Shown: positions 8,578-16,577 of the stretch, piece by piece
How the letters are laid out: every line of letters begins with the position of its first letter
How positions within the stretch are numbered: position 1 is the first letter of the stretch
From: Solwaraspora sp. WMMA2065
GTDB taxonomy: Bacteria > Actinomycetota > Actinomycetes > Mycobacteriales > Micromonosporaceae
Direction of reading: 5' to 3'
DNA: 64,000 nt
Assembly (NCBI RefSeq): GCF_030345075.1
Contig: NZ_CP128361.1
Location: forward strand, 868,001 to 932,000
The notes under the pieces: generated by a model
The model's database searches: none
Told to the model about the DNA's origin: nothing
What the model saw: the letters and a program-made list of their open reading frames with translations, nothing else
Position numbers and translations under genes: made by a program

Positions 8578-9408
8578 TCAGCCGGACCCGCGCAACCGCT
8601 GGTACGCCCGGTCCAGCTCGGTCCGGGCGGGTGCGCCGCCGGACACCGGCTGCCAGAAGTCGGGGTCCGGCGGCGCTGTCACGTCGGCCCGCTTGCCGGC
8701 CGCGGTGTCGAAGCCGAGTCGCCAGGCGTGCAGATACGTGCGTACCCCGTTGGCGGCGGCTGCCCGGTCGAACAGCGGGTCACCGACGATCGGGTGGCCG
8801 ATCCAGGCCAGGTGCACCCGGATCTGATGCCGGCGGCCGGTCAGCGGCGCGACGGCGAGCAGCCGGTGCGTGGCGTCGGCTGCCGCCGTACCGGATCCGG
8901 TGGTGCCCCCGTCGGACCCGGCGGTGACGGCGGTGATCCGGCTCTGTGACGGATAGCTCTTGACGTGGTCGAACTCGGCCCCGGCGGCGAGTGACCAGCG
9001 CGCGGTGGCGGCGTCGAAGCCGATGTCGGCTCGGTTGCCGGCGACCCGTACCCGGTTCTTGCGGCCGACACTCAGCGGCAGGTCGACGACGCCGACGTCG
9101 GGCAGCGGCGTGGTGCCGGCGGCGGCCGACACCACGGCCAGATAGACCTTCTCGACGGTACGGCGGTTGAACTGCCGGGTCAGGTCGCCGTGGTGGCGTA
9201 GCTCTTTGGCGAACAGGATCGCCCCGGAGGTGTTCTTGTCGATGCGGTGCACCGGGAAGACCGGCTCACCGGCCTCTTCGGCGAGGCGGGCCAGGTCGGT
9301 GCCGTGCCGTTCGCCCATCACCGACACACCGGGAGGCTTGTTCAGCACCAGGGCGGTGTCGTCCTCGAACAGGACGGCACCGGCGCGAAGTTCGGTCCAC
9401 AGGTTCAC
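8578..9408 (-). CDS. RluA-family pseudouridine synthase
   Basis: About 276 residues from GTG 9408. The catalytic motif is HRIDKNTSG (family HRLDxxTSG, with the catalytic Asp). Other family marks are LNKPPGVSV near the N-terminus, EKVYLAVV, and GRRHQIRVHLAWIGHPIVGD near the C-terminus. It should convert uridine to pseudouridine in rRNA or tRNA; which position cannot be read from sequence. No S4 domain is visible, and the frame could extend further upstream but that part looks non-coding and would overlap the next gene. It lies 82 bases downstream of the hypothetical gene at 9491-10174. Confidence 0.9.
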   Translation of the reverse strand: MNLWTELRAGAVLFEDDTALVLNKPPGVSVMGERHGTDLARLAEEAGEPVFPVHRIDKNTSGAILFAKELRHHGDLTRQFNRRTVEKVYLAVVSAAAGTTPLPDVGVVDLPLSVGRKNRVRVAGNRADIGFDAATARWSLAAGAEFDHVKSYPSQSRITAVTAGSDGGTTGSGTAAADATHRLLAVAPLTGRRHQIRVHLAWIGHPIVGDPLFDRAAAANGVRTYLHAWRLGFDTAAGKRADVTAPPDPDFWQPVSGGAPARTELDRAYQRLRGSG

Positions 9409-9490
9409 CGGTGGCCGAGGATACGCCGCACGTGGCGGCGTACCCCCGGCGCACCCTGTGCTCGCATCAAGAGGCGATGCGCCGGACGGC

Positions 9491-10174
9491 TCAGCCGGCG
9501 GTGGACCAGATGGCGGTGAACGCGGCGGCCTCACCGGCCAGCCAGCGCTCCACCTGGTCGGGGCGGGAGGTGACGTCCGGGCGGCGGAAGGTGGTGCCGC
9601 GCCGCAGGTCGACCAGGACCGGCTCGGCGTGCGGCAGCACCTGGTCCATGTGCCGGGCCATCAGGTGCAGGGTCGCGGTGTACGCGTCGGGGCTGGGTGG
9701 CTGGTCGTCGAAGTGGATCCGGACCGCTTCGGCGTGCCCGTCGGCGTACCGCAGGCCGAAGTGTGGGTTGATCTTGACGGGGAGGTTGCCGACCATGCCG
9801 AGCGCGTCGTGGGTCTGCGCCAGCTCCACCTGGGTCAGATCCCCCAGCGACTCCAGGTAGCGCTGCGCGCCTGGGGTGAGGGTCGCGTACAGCGGCTGCC
9901 AGCGCTGGGCGACCTGCCCGACCACGGCCGCCAGGTGGCTGCCGCCGGTGCGGAACCGGATGTCGGCCTTGAGCGCCTTGACCAGCTGCCCGTGCGGGTT
10001 GAACCCGGAGCGGCTGACCCGCTGCCGGCGCAGCCCGCCGACGAAGGTTGCCTTCGCCGGCCCGGACTGCCCGACATAGCGGGTGAAACCGAGCAGAGTC
10101 GCGTACGGGACCGGGGCGGGGTTGGTCGGTGCTGCGGTGGGGGTCGAAGCGGTGGCAGGAGGGGGTGCGATCAC
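9491..10174 (-). CDS. Conserved hypothetical protein
   Basis: A 227-residue soluble protein I do not recognise. Its start is GTG 10174, with GGAAGG six bases upstream. After a Pro/Ala-rich first 20 residues it has a basic segment (RRQRVSRSGFNPHGQLVKALKADIRF), and then LPVKINPHFGLRY, which looks like a folded mixed alpha/beta domain. No membrane segments or known catalytic motifs are seen. It may form a transcription unit with the RluA-type gene downstream. Confidence 0.65.
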   Translation of the reverse strand: MIAPPPATASTPTAAPTNPAPVPYATLLGFTRYVGQSGPAKATFVGGLRRQRVSRSGFNPHGQLVKALKADIRFRTGGSHLAAVVGQVAQRWQPLYATLTPGAQRYLESLGDLTQVELAQTHDALGMVGNLPVKINPHFGLRYADGHAEAVRIHFDDQPPSPDAYTATLHLMARHMDQVLPHAEPVLVDLRRGTTFRRPDVTSRPDQVERWLAGEAAAFTAIWSTAG

Positions 10175-10404
10175 GGCGTTCCTTCCCAGGTCAGGAGCCG
10201 GATTAGTACACCCATTCTAATCGAGATGTGACGCTGCGCCCAGTGTTTGATCACGCTGCGCCGACTGTCCTGCCCGCGCGAACTTTGTCGGCGTCCACGT
10301 TTGGTTGGCGTGTCGGCCGTGTCGATGGAGTGGTCGCGTCCAGGATGCTGGGCGTGTCGATGCTGCCGGCGGCGCTGGCCCTTCGGAGGGATCACGACGG
10401 TCTT

Positions 10405-10719
10405 ATGACAGACGAACGCCACCACGTAGTCGCCCGACTCTGGGAAGAGCACCTGCAGGCCCCATTTCCGGCCCGGCTCAGGCGTGCCGAGGTTGCTGGT
10501 GCGGAGATGATCATGCTTGACGCTGACACTGCCGGATGCGTCAAGTCGTGGCTCGACAATCACGGGCGACTCGACGGCAGGCGGCGCGAGGTGATCGCAT
10601 CCTGCCTGGACGAGCTCAACCGCGTCGTGCCGATCCTGGCCGACCAGGACGAAGTTGCCTACTGCGAACGGCTCCGTGAGCTCGCCGCGCTGATCTGTGG
10701 CCGGCCCGCGACGAAGTGA
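10405..10719 (+). CDS. Small conserved hypothetical protein
   Basis: The 104-residue product from ATG 10405 reads like a real helical protein: ERHHVVARLWEEHLQAPFPA, then LDADTAGCVKSWL and RRREVIASCLDELNRVV. Similar short helical proteins of unknown function are common in actinomycetes. A longer frame starts at 10228, but its first part lacks protein-like composition. GGAGGG lies about 14 bases before the ATG, which is longer than ideal. A competing leftward frame over this region looks like a shadow. Confidence 0.6.
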   Translation: MTDERHHVVARLWEEHLQAPFPARLRRAEVAGAEMIMLDADTAGCVKSWLDNHGRLDGRRREVIASCLDELNRVVPILADQDEVAYCERLRELAALICGRPATK

Positions 10720-10897
10720 AGTAACGCACGCACCCAAGACCGCCGAGTCTGCCAACTTGGCCCGGACGTGCGGCGGCGGAGCTGTCGATGTCAACTGGTG
10801 AAGCCTGGTTCGGTGACTACCGCTCCGCCACGTGAATCCGGGCAAAACGGCGACGACTGGCGGTTGATGACGCCGACGCGGCCTGGTTGACGAGGTG

Positions 10898-10935
10898 GGC
10901 TAATGGTGTTAGCCTATTGGCTATCTAACTTAGCT
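10898..10935 (+). promoter_or_regulatory. Two tandem 17-bp operators, 21 bp apart
   Basis: Two dyads of the form GGCTA(A/T)-N5-TTAGC(C/T) lie at 10898-10914 and 10919-10935. Their arms match while the centres differ, and the repeat distance is 21 bases, two helical turns. They end 18 bases before the ATG of the hydrolase, so bound protein would cover the promoter or start region. The pattern is typical of TetR- or MarR-type repressors binding as a pair of dimers. No regulator gene is adjacent. Confidence 0.75.
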
Positions 10936-10953
10936 GTCAGCCTGGAGGTTGCG

Positions 10954-11805
10954 ATGACCGCGTACCTGTCCCTCGACGGCGGGCGCATCGCCTACGAGGT
11001 CACCGGGACCGGCGACGGCCCGCTCGTGGTCCTCGCGCCCGGCATGGGCGAGAGCCGTGCGGCGTACCGTTTCGTCGCCCCGCAGCTGGTCGCGGCCGGC
11101 TACCGGGTCGCCGCCACCGACCTGCGGGGCACCGGCGAGTCCAGCATCGGCTGGCCGGCGTACTCCCGTACCGACATCGCCGGTGACCTGGTCGCGCTGA
11201 TTCGGCACCTGGGCGGTCCGGCCGTGCTGGTCGGGCACTCGATCTCCGGCGGGGCAGCCACCATCGCCGCTGCCACCGCCGCCGAGCTGGTCACCGCCGT
11301 GGTCGAGCTCGCGCCGTTCACCCGTAGACAGTCGATCAGCCTCGGTGACCTGCGGGTCAAGCGGTACCGGCAGGGCATGAGCCGGCTGATGGGCGCCGGC
11401 ATGTTCGGCAGCGTCAAACAGTGGCTCGGCTACCTCGACGTCGCCTTCCCTGGGCAGCGGCCCGCCGACTGGTCCGAGCAGCTGGCCCGGACCGAGGCCC
11501 GCCTGCGCGAGCCCGGCCGGATGAAGGTGCTGCAGAAGATGGGCCAGTCCAGCCCGGCCGATGCCGGTGCGCAGCTCGGCAACGTCCGCTGCCGGGTACT
11601 GATCATCGAAGGGACGCTCGACCCGGACTGGGCCGACCCGCGTGCCGAGGGCGAGGCGATCGTCGCGGCGCTGCCCGCCGGCCTGGGTACGGTGGCGATG
11701 ATCGACGGAGCCGGGCACTACCCGCACACCCAGTTCCCCGACCAGGTGGTCGCGCTCATGCTCCCGTTCCTGGCCGAGACGGCCGGTGCCGAGGGCCGGT
11801 CCTGA
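10954..11805 (+). CDS. Alpha/beta-fold hydrolase
   Basis: A 283-residue alpha/beta hydrolase. The nucleophile elbow is GHSISGG, the oxyanion region PGMGES, and the catalytic His lies in GAGHYPHTQ near the C-terminus; a likely acid is in the EGTLDPDW segment. The substrate is unknown (ester, epoxide or haloalkane). The ATG at 10954 is preceded by GGAGG at a good distance; the upstream extension to 10903 crosses the operators and is rejected. Expression is probably controlled through the tandem operators at 10898-10935. Confidence 0.92.
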   Translation: MTAYLSLDGGRIAYEVTGTGDGPLVVLAPGMGESRAAYRFVAPQLVAAGYRVAATDLRGTGESSIGWPAYSRTDIAGDLVALIRHLGGPAVLVGHSISGGAATIAAATAAELVTAVVELAPFTRRQSISLGDLRVKRYRQGMSRLMGAGMFGSVKQWLGYLDVAFPGQRPADWSEQLARTEARLREPGRMKVLQKMGQSSPADAGAQLGNVRCRVLIIEGTLDPDWADPRAEGEAIVAALPAGLGTVAMIDGAGHYPHTQFPDQVVALMLPFLAETAGAEGRS

Positions 11806-11845
11806 CGAGTCTTCACCAGACAGTGCCGGATGACAGTATCGACAG

Positions 11846-12364
11846 ATGGACAGCTCGGCGACCCGGGGCAACATCCGTACCGTCGCCGGTCTCGCCGGTG
11901 CCGCGCTGGCACTGGCTGTGGTCGTCAGCCTGGTGCCGCGCGACGAGCCGGGGCCGGCTGAGTCGTGGCGGCCACCCGCCGGTCACGTCGTCGTGGACAC
12001 CGTCGACCTCGGTGACGACCGCGCGTTGCGGCTCTGGGTGAAACCGGGCAGCTGGTACGTGGAGAGCCTGATCGACGGCGAGCACGAGGCATTCATCGGC
12101 GCCGGGGGCGGGGGTGATCAGTTCACCGTCGCCGAGGTGTTCGAGGCGTACGTGGGGACGGTTCCCCTGCCGGACGCGCATGCGGTCCTGGTGCGGTCGT
12201 GGGGAGGCGTGGCCGTCCGCGTCGGGGTCCACAACGGGGTGTTCATCGTCGCGGATTCAGTGGCAGCGCCGGACGATCGGGAGTTGCTGGTGACCTCACT
12301 GGGCCCGGCCGACGTCATCCTTGCCGCCGAGGTGTACGTCCCGATCGCCGGGCGTGCCCAGTGA
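11846..12364 (+). CDS. Hypothetical membrane-anchored or secreted protein
   Basis: A 172-residue protein with a short basic N-terminus and one hydrophobic segment (about residues 13-31, LAGAALALAVVVSLV), then an extracytoplasmic domain with many short beta-like stretches (WYVESLID, VAVRVGVHNGVF, LVTSLGPADVILAAEV). This suggests a signal anchor with the bulk outside the membrane. No family was recognised. It follows the hydrolase by 40 bases and may share its transcript. Confidence 0.7.
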   Translation: MDSSATRGNIRTVAGLAGAALALAVVVSLVPRDEPGPAESWRPPAGHVVVDTVDLGDDRALRLWVKPGSWYVESLIDGEHEAFIGAGGGGDQFTVAEVFEAYVGTVPLPDAHAVLVRSWGGVAVRVGVHNGVFIVADSVAAPDDRELLVTSLGPADVILAAEVYVPIAGRAQ

Positions 12365-12375
12365 GGTCACCGTCA

Positions 12376-12438
12376 TGATCACTTGACGTGCTGCAGGTCA
12401 GCTACCGGCGTGTCGGCCGGATTCTGCGCAAGTGATCA
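12376..12438. repeat. 10-bp inverted repeat between convergent genes
   Basis: TGATCACTTG (12376-12385) and CAAGTGATCA (12429-12438) are exact reverse complements with a 43-base loop. They sit between the rightward gene ending at 12364 and the leftward DUF397 gene ending at 12476. It could end transcription in both directions, or be a widely spaced operator. Confidence 0.45.
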
Positions 12439-12475
12439 CTCAGCTCTGGTCGCGGCGCGGCGCGGCACGCCACGG

Positions 12476-12676
12476 CTAACGTGCGTCCGACCGGTCGGCC
12501 GTCGCCAGGTCGAGGAAGGCCGACCAGGCGGCCGGCGCGAAGGTCAGGGTGCCGCCGTCGCGGTCCTTGGTGTCCCGGACCAGCACCCGCCCAGGCAGGT
12601 TCTCGGCGACCTCCACGCAGCTTGTGCTGTCGCTGTGCGTGCTCTTGTGCCACCGGGGCGCGGTGCTTACATCCAT
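12476..12676 (-). CDS. DUF397 protein, cassette copy 2
   Basis: A 66-residue DUF397 protein: WHKSTHSDSTSCVEVAENLP, VLVRDTKD and GGTLTFAPAAWSAF. It overlaps the end of the XRE gene by 10 bases, so it is coupled to it. It closely resembles the DUF397 protein at 7270-7461. Its role as antagonist of the paired regulator is inferred from the family. Confidence 0.92.
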   Translation of the reverse strand: MDVSTAPRWHKSTHSDSTSCVEVAENLPGRVLVRDTKDRDGGTLTFAPAAWSAFLDLATADRSDAR

Positions 12677-13452
12677 CTCTCAGCCGTCCTCATGATCAGT
12701 TCTAGGCTCTGCGGGCCAGATAGAGCGTAGTCGCGGATGCTCTCCCAGGTACGTTCAAGGCTGGACGCGTCGTCCGGATTTTCCACCACTCGCCCCTGCA
12801 GGTACCCCTCCAGGTAGCCGACGGATCTGCCGTCGACGGTGGCGATGACGAACGGTCCGTCCAGCCCGGGGTACGCCCCGGCGTCGGCCGGCACCACCTG
12901 GACCCGGATGTTCGGCTGCTCGCAGGCGGCCACCACCGCTGTCAACTGTTCGTGCATCACGCACGGGTCGCCGACCCGCCGGTGCAGGACGCTCTCGTCG
13001 ATGACCGCGACGAGCTGGCAGGAGTCGGGCTGCCGGTAGAGGATCTCCTTACGGCCGAGCCGGGTGGCCAACGCGACGTCCATCGCCTCGCCGCGCTCGC
13101 CGTATGCGAGCAGCACCGCACGGGCGTACGCCTCGGTCTGCAGCAGTCCGGGCAGCGCGAGGGGTTGGAAGACCCGGATGAGCGTTGCCTTGCCCTCCTG
13201 CTCGATGAACGGCCGGTACCAGACCGGGGCGCGTTCACCGACGACGAATTCGCGATAGAACTTCACGAACGCGGTGCCGAATGCCCGGTCCACCGCGCCC
13301 AGATAGTCGGGCAGTGCGGGCCGTTCGCCGCGTTCTATCGAGCCGACGTGTGACGTCGAAAAGTGGATGCGCTCGCCCCACGCTTCCTGGGTGAGGCCGA
13401 GCATTTCGCGGACGCGCCGCAGCTCACCTACCAGATACTCGCTCCCGCTCAC
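12667..13452 (-). CDS. XRE-family regulator with DUF5753 domain, cassette copy 2
   Basis: About 261 residues from GTG 13452. The XRE helix-turn-helix (LGLTQEAWGERIHFSTSHVG) is N-terminal, and the DUF5753 domain follows, with LALPGLLQTEAYARAV, AVIDESVLHR and IRVQVVPADAG. The GTG at 13452 has GAAGG just upstream and fits the family length; the ATG at 13491 would add 13 poorly conserved residues. The gene is divergent from the cysteine-motif gene at 13622 and is followed by its DUF397 partner, repeating the layout at 5894-7461. Confidence 0.9.
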   Translation of the reverse strand: MSGSEYLVGELRRVREMLGLTQEAWGERIHFSTSHVGSIERGERPALPDYLGAVDRAFGTAFVKFYREFVVGERAPVWYRPFIEQEGKATLIRVFQPLALPGLLQTEAYARAVLLAYGERGEAMDVALATRLGRKEILYRQPDSCQLVAVIDESVLHRRVGDPCVMHEQLTAVVAACEQPNIRVQVVPADAGAYPGLDGPFVIATVDGRSVGYLEGYLQGRVVENPDDASSLERTWESIRDYALSGPQSLELIMRTAERWM

Positions 13453-13565
13453 AATACCTTCACATCCCTCAATTTGCCGCGACTGACCCATCTGATCTTG
13501 TGTCAGTCATCGAATAGCTACGCTCGGTCGCCGATCATCTTCCGCTCGTCGGTCCAAACAGTCCA

Positions 13566-13608
13566 GGGTGGAAGCAGATCAGGTCCGATCAGGGCGACAA
13601 TTCCACCC
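13566..13608. promoter_or_regulatory. Inverted and direct repeats before cassette copy 2
   Basis: GGGTGGAA (13566-13573) and TTCCACCC (13601-13608) are exact inverted repeats. Between them GATCAGG occurs twice with a 10-base period (13577-13583, 13587-13593). They lie just upstream of the ribosome binding site AGGAGG at 13609-13614 of the gene at 13622. They may bind the divergent XRE regulator. The sequence differs from the repeat at 6369-6403, so a shared operator is not obvious. Confidence 0.4.
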
Positions 13609-13621
13609 AGGAGGAACGGAA

Positions 13622-13990
13622 ATGCGAAACGACGGCATCGGCGGAACGCCGCGCCTGGCCCGGTACACCTCGATCGGTACGCCGCCGCGCGGCCGACTGA
13701 CCGGGCCGAACCCGAACCGCTCGCCGTCGGTGCGCCGCAGCACGACCGAGTCGGTCGTGCTCCGGGCCCGCGACATCGTCACCACCCACCTGCCGAGCCG
13801 CGTCGGCGAGTGCCGGGTGTGCGGCGGCGTCGCGATGTGCGAACCGTTCGCCAAGGCGATCGCGGTCCTGGACCGTTGGGATCCGGTTCGGGCCCGGCGG
13901 GTCAGGTCGGTGCTGGAGTACGCGGGACTGTGGCCGGACAGCCACCTGCCGGAGGCGGCGCGGGATAGCGACGCCGACCGTCAGAGCTGA
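13622..13990 (+). CDS. Cysteine-motif protein, cassette copy 2 (unknown function)
   Basis: A 122-residue paralogue of the protein at 5894-6334. It shares the N-terminus RNDGIGGTPRLARYTSI, the cysteine motif GECRVCGGVAMC and the segment LDRWDPVRARRVRSVLEYAGL. The middle, Pro/Arg-rich part is not conserved. The cysteines could bind zinc. ATG 13622 has AGGAGG seven bases upstream. Its stop codon lies in the first copy of a 24-base tandem repeat whose second copy holds the stop of the convergent helicase gene. Confidence 0.8.
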   Translation: MRNDGIGGTPRLARYTSIGTPPRGRLTGPNPNRSPSVRRSTTESVVLRARDIVTTHLPSRVGECRVCGGVAMCEPFAKAIAVLDRWDPVRARRVRSVLEYAGLWPDSHLPEAARDSDADRQS

Positions 13991-14024
13991 CCGACGGCGG
14001 ACGGTCAGAGCTGACCGACGGCGG
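13980..14024. repeat. Tandem 21-base repeat (24-base period) holding two convergent stops
   Basis: The unit GTCAGAGCTGACCGACGGCGG lies at 13980-14000 and again at 14004-14024. The rightward gene stops at the TGA at 13988-13990 in copy 1; the leftward helicase stops at 14005-14007 in copy 2. Each copy holds a small dyad, GTCAG-AG-CTGAC. It looks like a local duplication at the join of two convergent genes. Confidence 0.8.
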
Positions 14025-16524
14025 TGACGTGCAGCACCGCGCTGCCCGCCTCGTCCGAGGCGGCGAGGTCCACCTCGGCGCTGATCCCCCAGTCGTGGTC
14101 CTCGGCCGGGTCGGCGAAGATCTGCCGGACCAGCCACCGCTCCCGCTCCTGCGTGATCAGCAGCAGCGCCGGTCCACGGGCGTCCGGTCCGGTGCCGATC
14201 TCGTCGTACTCGTCGAAGTACGGCTCCAGCGCGTCGGCCCAGGCGTCGGCGTCCCAGCCGGAGTCGGCGTCCAGCTCGCCGAGCTCGTCGTAGCGGCGCA
14301 ACGCGGCCAGCTCCACCCGGCGGAACAGCGCGTTGCGGACCAGCACCCGGAACGCCCGCGGGTTGCCGGTGACCGCCGGTGGCCGGTCGTCGGCAACCAC
14401 GGCGGCCTCGGGGTCATCGGTCGGATTGCGCAACCGCTCCCACTCGTCGATCAGGCTGGAGTCGACCTGGCGGACCAGCTCACCCAGCCACTCGATGAGG
14501 TCGATCAGCTCCTCGGTCTTGGCGTCGTCGGGCACCGTCTGGCGCAGCGCCCGGTACGCGTCGGCCAGGTACCGCAGCACCAGACCCTCCGACCGGGACA
14601 GCCCGTAGAAGTTGACGTACTCGACGAAGGTCATCGCCCGCTCGTACAGGTCGCGGACCACCGACTTGGGCGCCAGCTCGTAGTCGGCCACCCACGGATG
14701 CCCCTGCCGGTACGTCTCGTACGCCATCTCCAGCAGCTCGGCCAGCGGCTTCGGGTGGGTGACCTCGTCGAGCAGTTCCAGGCGGGCCTCGTACTCGATG
14801 CCGTCGGCCTTCATCTGCGCGACCGCCTCGCCGCGGGCCTTGTGCTGCTGCGCGGAAAGGATCTGCCGGGGGTCGTCCAACGTCGCCTCGATGATCGACA
14901 GCACGTCGAGCGGGTACGTCGGCGACTCCACGTCGAGCAGTTCGATCGCGGCCAGCGCGAACGGCGACAGCGGCTGGTTGAGCGCGAAGTCGAGTTGCAG
15001 GTCCACGGTGAGTCGGACCCGGCGGCCCTCGGCGTCCGGCCCGGGTAGCTGCTCGACCACCCCGCCGGCGCGCAGCGCCCGGTAGATGGCGATCGCCCGG
15101 CGGATGTGCCGGCGCTGCGCCGCCCGGTCCTCGTGGTTGTCGGTCAGCAGGTGGCGCATCGCGGTGAACGCGTCGCCGGGCCGGCTGATCACGTTGAGCA
15201 GCATCGCGTGGCTGACCCGGAAGCTGGAGGTCAACGGCTCCGGCTCGGCCTCGACCAGCCGTTCGAAGGTCGGCTTGCCCCAGCCGATCGACCCCTCCGG
15301 CGGCTTCTTGCGGACCACCTTGCGCCGTTTCTTCGGGTCGTCACCGGCCTTGGCGAGGGCCTTCTCGTTCTCGATGACGTGCTCCGGGGCCTGCACGACG
15401 ACGGTGCCCAGGGTGTCGAATCCGGCCCGGCCGGCCCGCCCGGCGATCTGGTGGAACTCGCGGGCCTTGAGCAGCCTGGTGCGTACCCCGTCGTACTTGG
15501 ACAGGCCGGTGAACAGCACCGTGCGGATCGGCACGTTGATCCCGACGCCGAGGGTGTCGGTGCCGCAGATGACCTTGAGCAGCCCGGCCTGGGCGAGGGT
15601 CTCCACCAGCCGGCGGTACTTGGGCAGCATGCCGGCGTGATGCACCCCGATGCCGTGGCGGACCAGCCGGGACAGGGTGCGTCCGAAGCCGGAGGAGAAC
15701 CGGAAGTTGCCGATCGCCGCAGCGATCGCGTCCTTCTCCGCCCGGGTGCACACGTTGATGCTCATCAGCGCCTGGGCCCGTTCCAGTGCCGCCGCCTGGG
15801 TGAAGTGGACCACGTACACCGGGGCCTGGTGGGTGCTGAGCAGCTCTTCCAGGGTCTCGTGCAGCGGTGTCGTCGCGTAGGTGAACATCAGCGGCACCGG
15901 CCGCTGCGCCGAGGAGACCACGGCGGTGGCCCGCCCGGTCCGCCGGCTCAGGTCGTCGACGAACCGGGTCACGTCGCCGAGCGTCGCCGACATCAGCACG
16001 AACTGGGCCTGCGGCAGCTCGATCAGCGGCACCTGCCACGCCCAGCCCCGGTCCGGCTCGGCGTAGAAGTGGAACTCGTCCATCACCACCTGGCCGACGT
16101 CGGCCGCGGACCCGTCGCGCAACGCCAGGTTGGCCAGGATCTCGGCGGTACAGCAGATGATCGGCGCGTCGGCGTTGACGCTGGCGTCGCCGGTGAGCAT
16201 CCCCACCTCGGACGCGCCGAAGATCTCGCAGAGCGCGAAGAACTTCTCCGACACCAGCGCCTTGATCGGCGCGGTGTAGAAGGTGACCCGGTCATCGGCC
16301 AGGGCCGCGAAGTGCGCGCCGGTGGCGACCAGGCTCTTGCCGGAGCCGGTCGGGGTGTTCAGGATGACGTTCGCCCCGGAGACGATCTCGATGAGCGCCT
16401 CGTCCTGGTGCGGGTACAGCTCCAGGCCACGGCCGGCCGCCCAGCCGGCGAACGCCTCGTAGACGGCGTCCGGGTCCGCGCCGCGCGGCAGCAGGTCGGT
16501 CAGGGTCGGGGCGGTCTGTGTCAT
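14005..16524 (-). CDS. DEAD/DEAH-type superfamily 2 helicase with C-terminal DUF3516-like region
   Basis: An 839-residue Ski2-like superfamily 2 helicase. Motif I is TPTGSGKS near residues 50-57, the DExH box is DEFH, motif III is SATL, and the second RecA domain carries GVGINVPIRTV and the motif VI HQIAGRAGRAG. A long C-terminal region follows, of the kind annotated as DUF3516 in actinobacteria. It probably unwinds RNA or DNA; the exact role is unknown. The start is ATG 16524, with AGGA about nine bases upstream; the longer frame to 16872 overlaps trmB and is rejected. Confidence 0.93.
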   Translation of the reverse strand: MTQTAPTLTDLLPRGADPDAVYEAFAGWAAGRGLELYPHQDEALIEIVSGANVILNTPTGSGKSLVATGAHFAALADDRVTFYTAPIKALVSEKFFALCEIFGASEVGMLTGDASVNADAPIICCTAEILANLALRDGSAADVGQVVMDEFHFYAEPDRGWAWQVPLIELPQAQFVLMSATLGDVTRFVDDLSRRTGRATAVVSSAQRPVPLMFTYATTPLHETLEELLSTHQAPVYVVHFTQAAALERAQALMSINVCTRAEKDAIAAAIGNFRFSSGFGRTLSRLVRHGIGVHHAGMLPKYRRLVETLAQAGLLKVICGTDTLGVGINVPIRTVLFTGLSKYDGVRTRLLKAREFHQIAGRAGRAGFDTLGTVVVQAPEHVIENEKALAKAGDDPKKRRKVVRKKPPEGSIGWGKPTFERLVEAEPEPLTSSFRVSHAMLLNVISRPGDAFTAMRHLLTDNHEDRAAQRRHIRRAIAIYRALRAGGVVEQLPGPDAEGRRVRLTVDLQLDFALNQPLSPFALAAIELLDVESPTYPLDVLSIIEATLDDPRQILSAQQHKARGEAVAQMKADGIEYEARLELLDEVTHPKPLAELLEMAYETYRQGHPWVADYELAPKSVVRDLYERAMTFVEYVNFYGLSRSEGLVLRYLADAYRALRQTVPDDAKTEELIDLIEWLGELVRQVDSSLIDEWERLRNPTDDPEAAVVADDRPPAVTGNPRAFRVLVRNALFRRVELAALRRYDELGELDADSGWDADAWADALEPYFDEYDEIGTGPDARGPALLLITQERERWLVRQIFADPAEDHDWGISAEVDLAASDEAGSAVLHVTAVGQL

Positions 16525-16577
16525 GTCTGTCCATCCTGCCTGTCGCCGCCGCCGGCCGCCAACGTGGGTGACCGTCG

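Noticed and set aside
10171-10845. 224-residue leftward ORF
   Set aside because: It overlaps a rightward ORF with clearly more protein-like sequence, lacks a good ribosome binding site and looks like a shadow.
10954-11805. The alpha/beta hydrolase as the missing OleB
   Set aside because: It lies 14 kb away with its own operators and no sequence mark that singles it out as an OleB-type beta-lactone decarboxylase.
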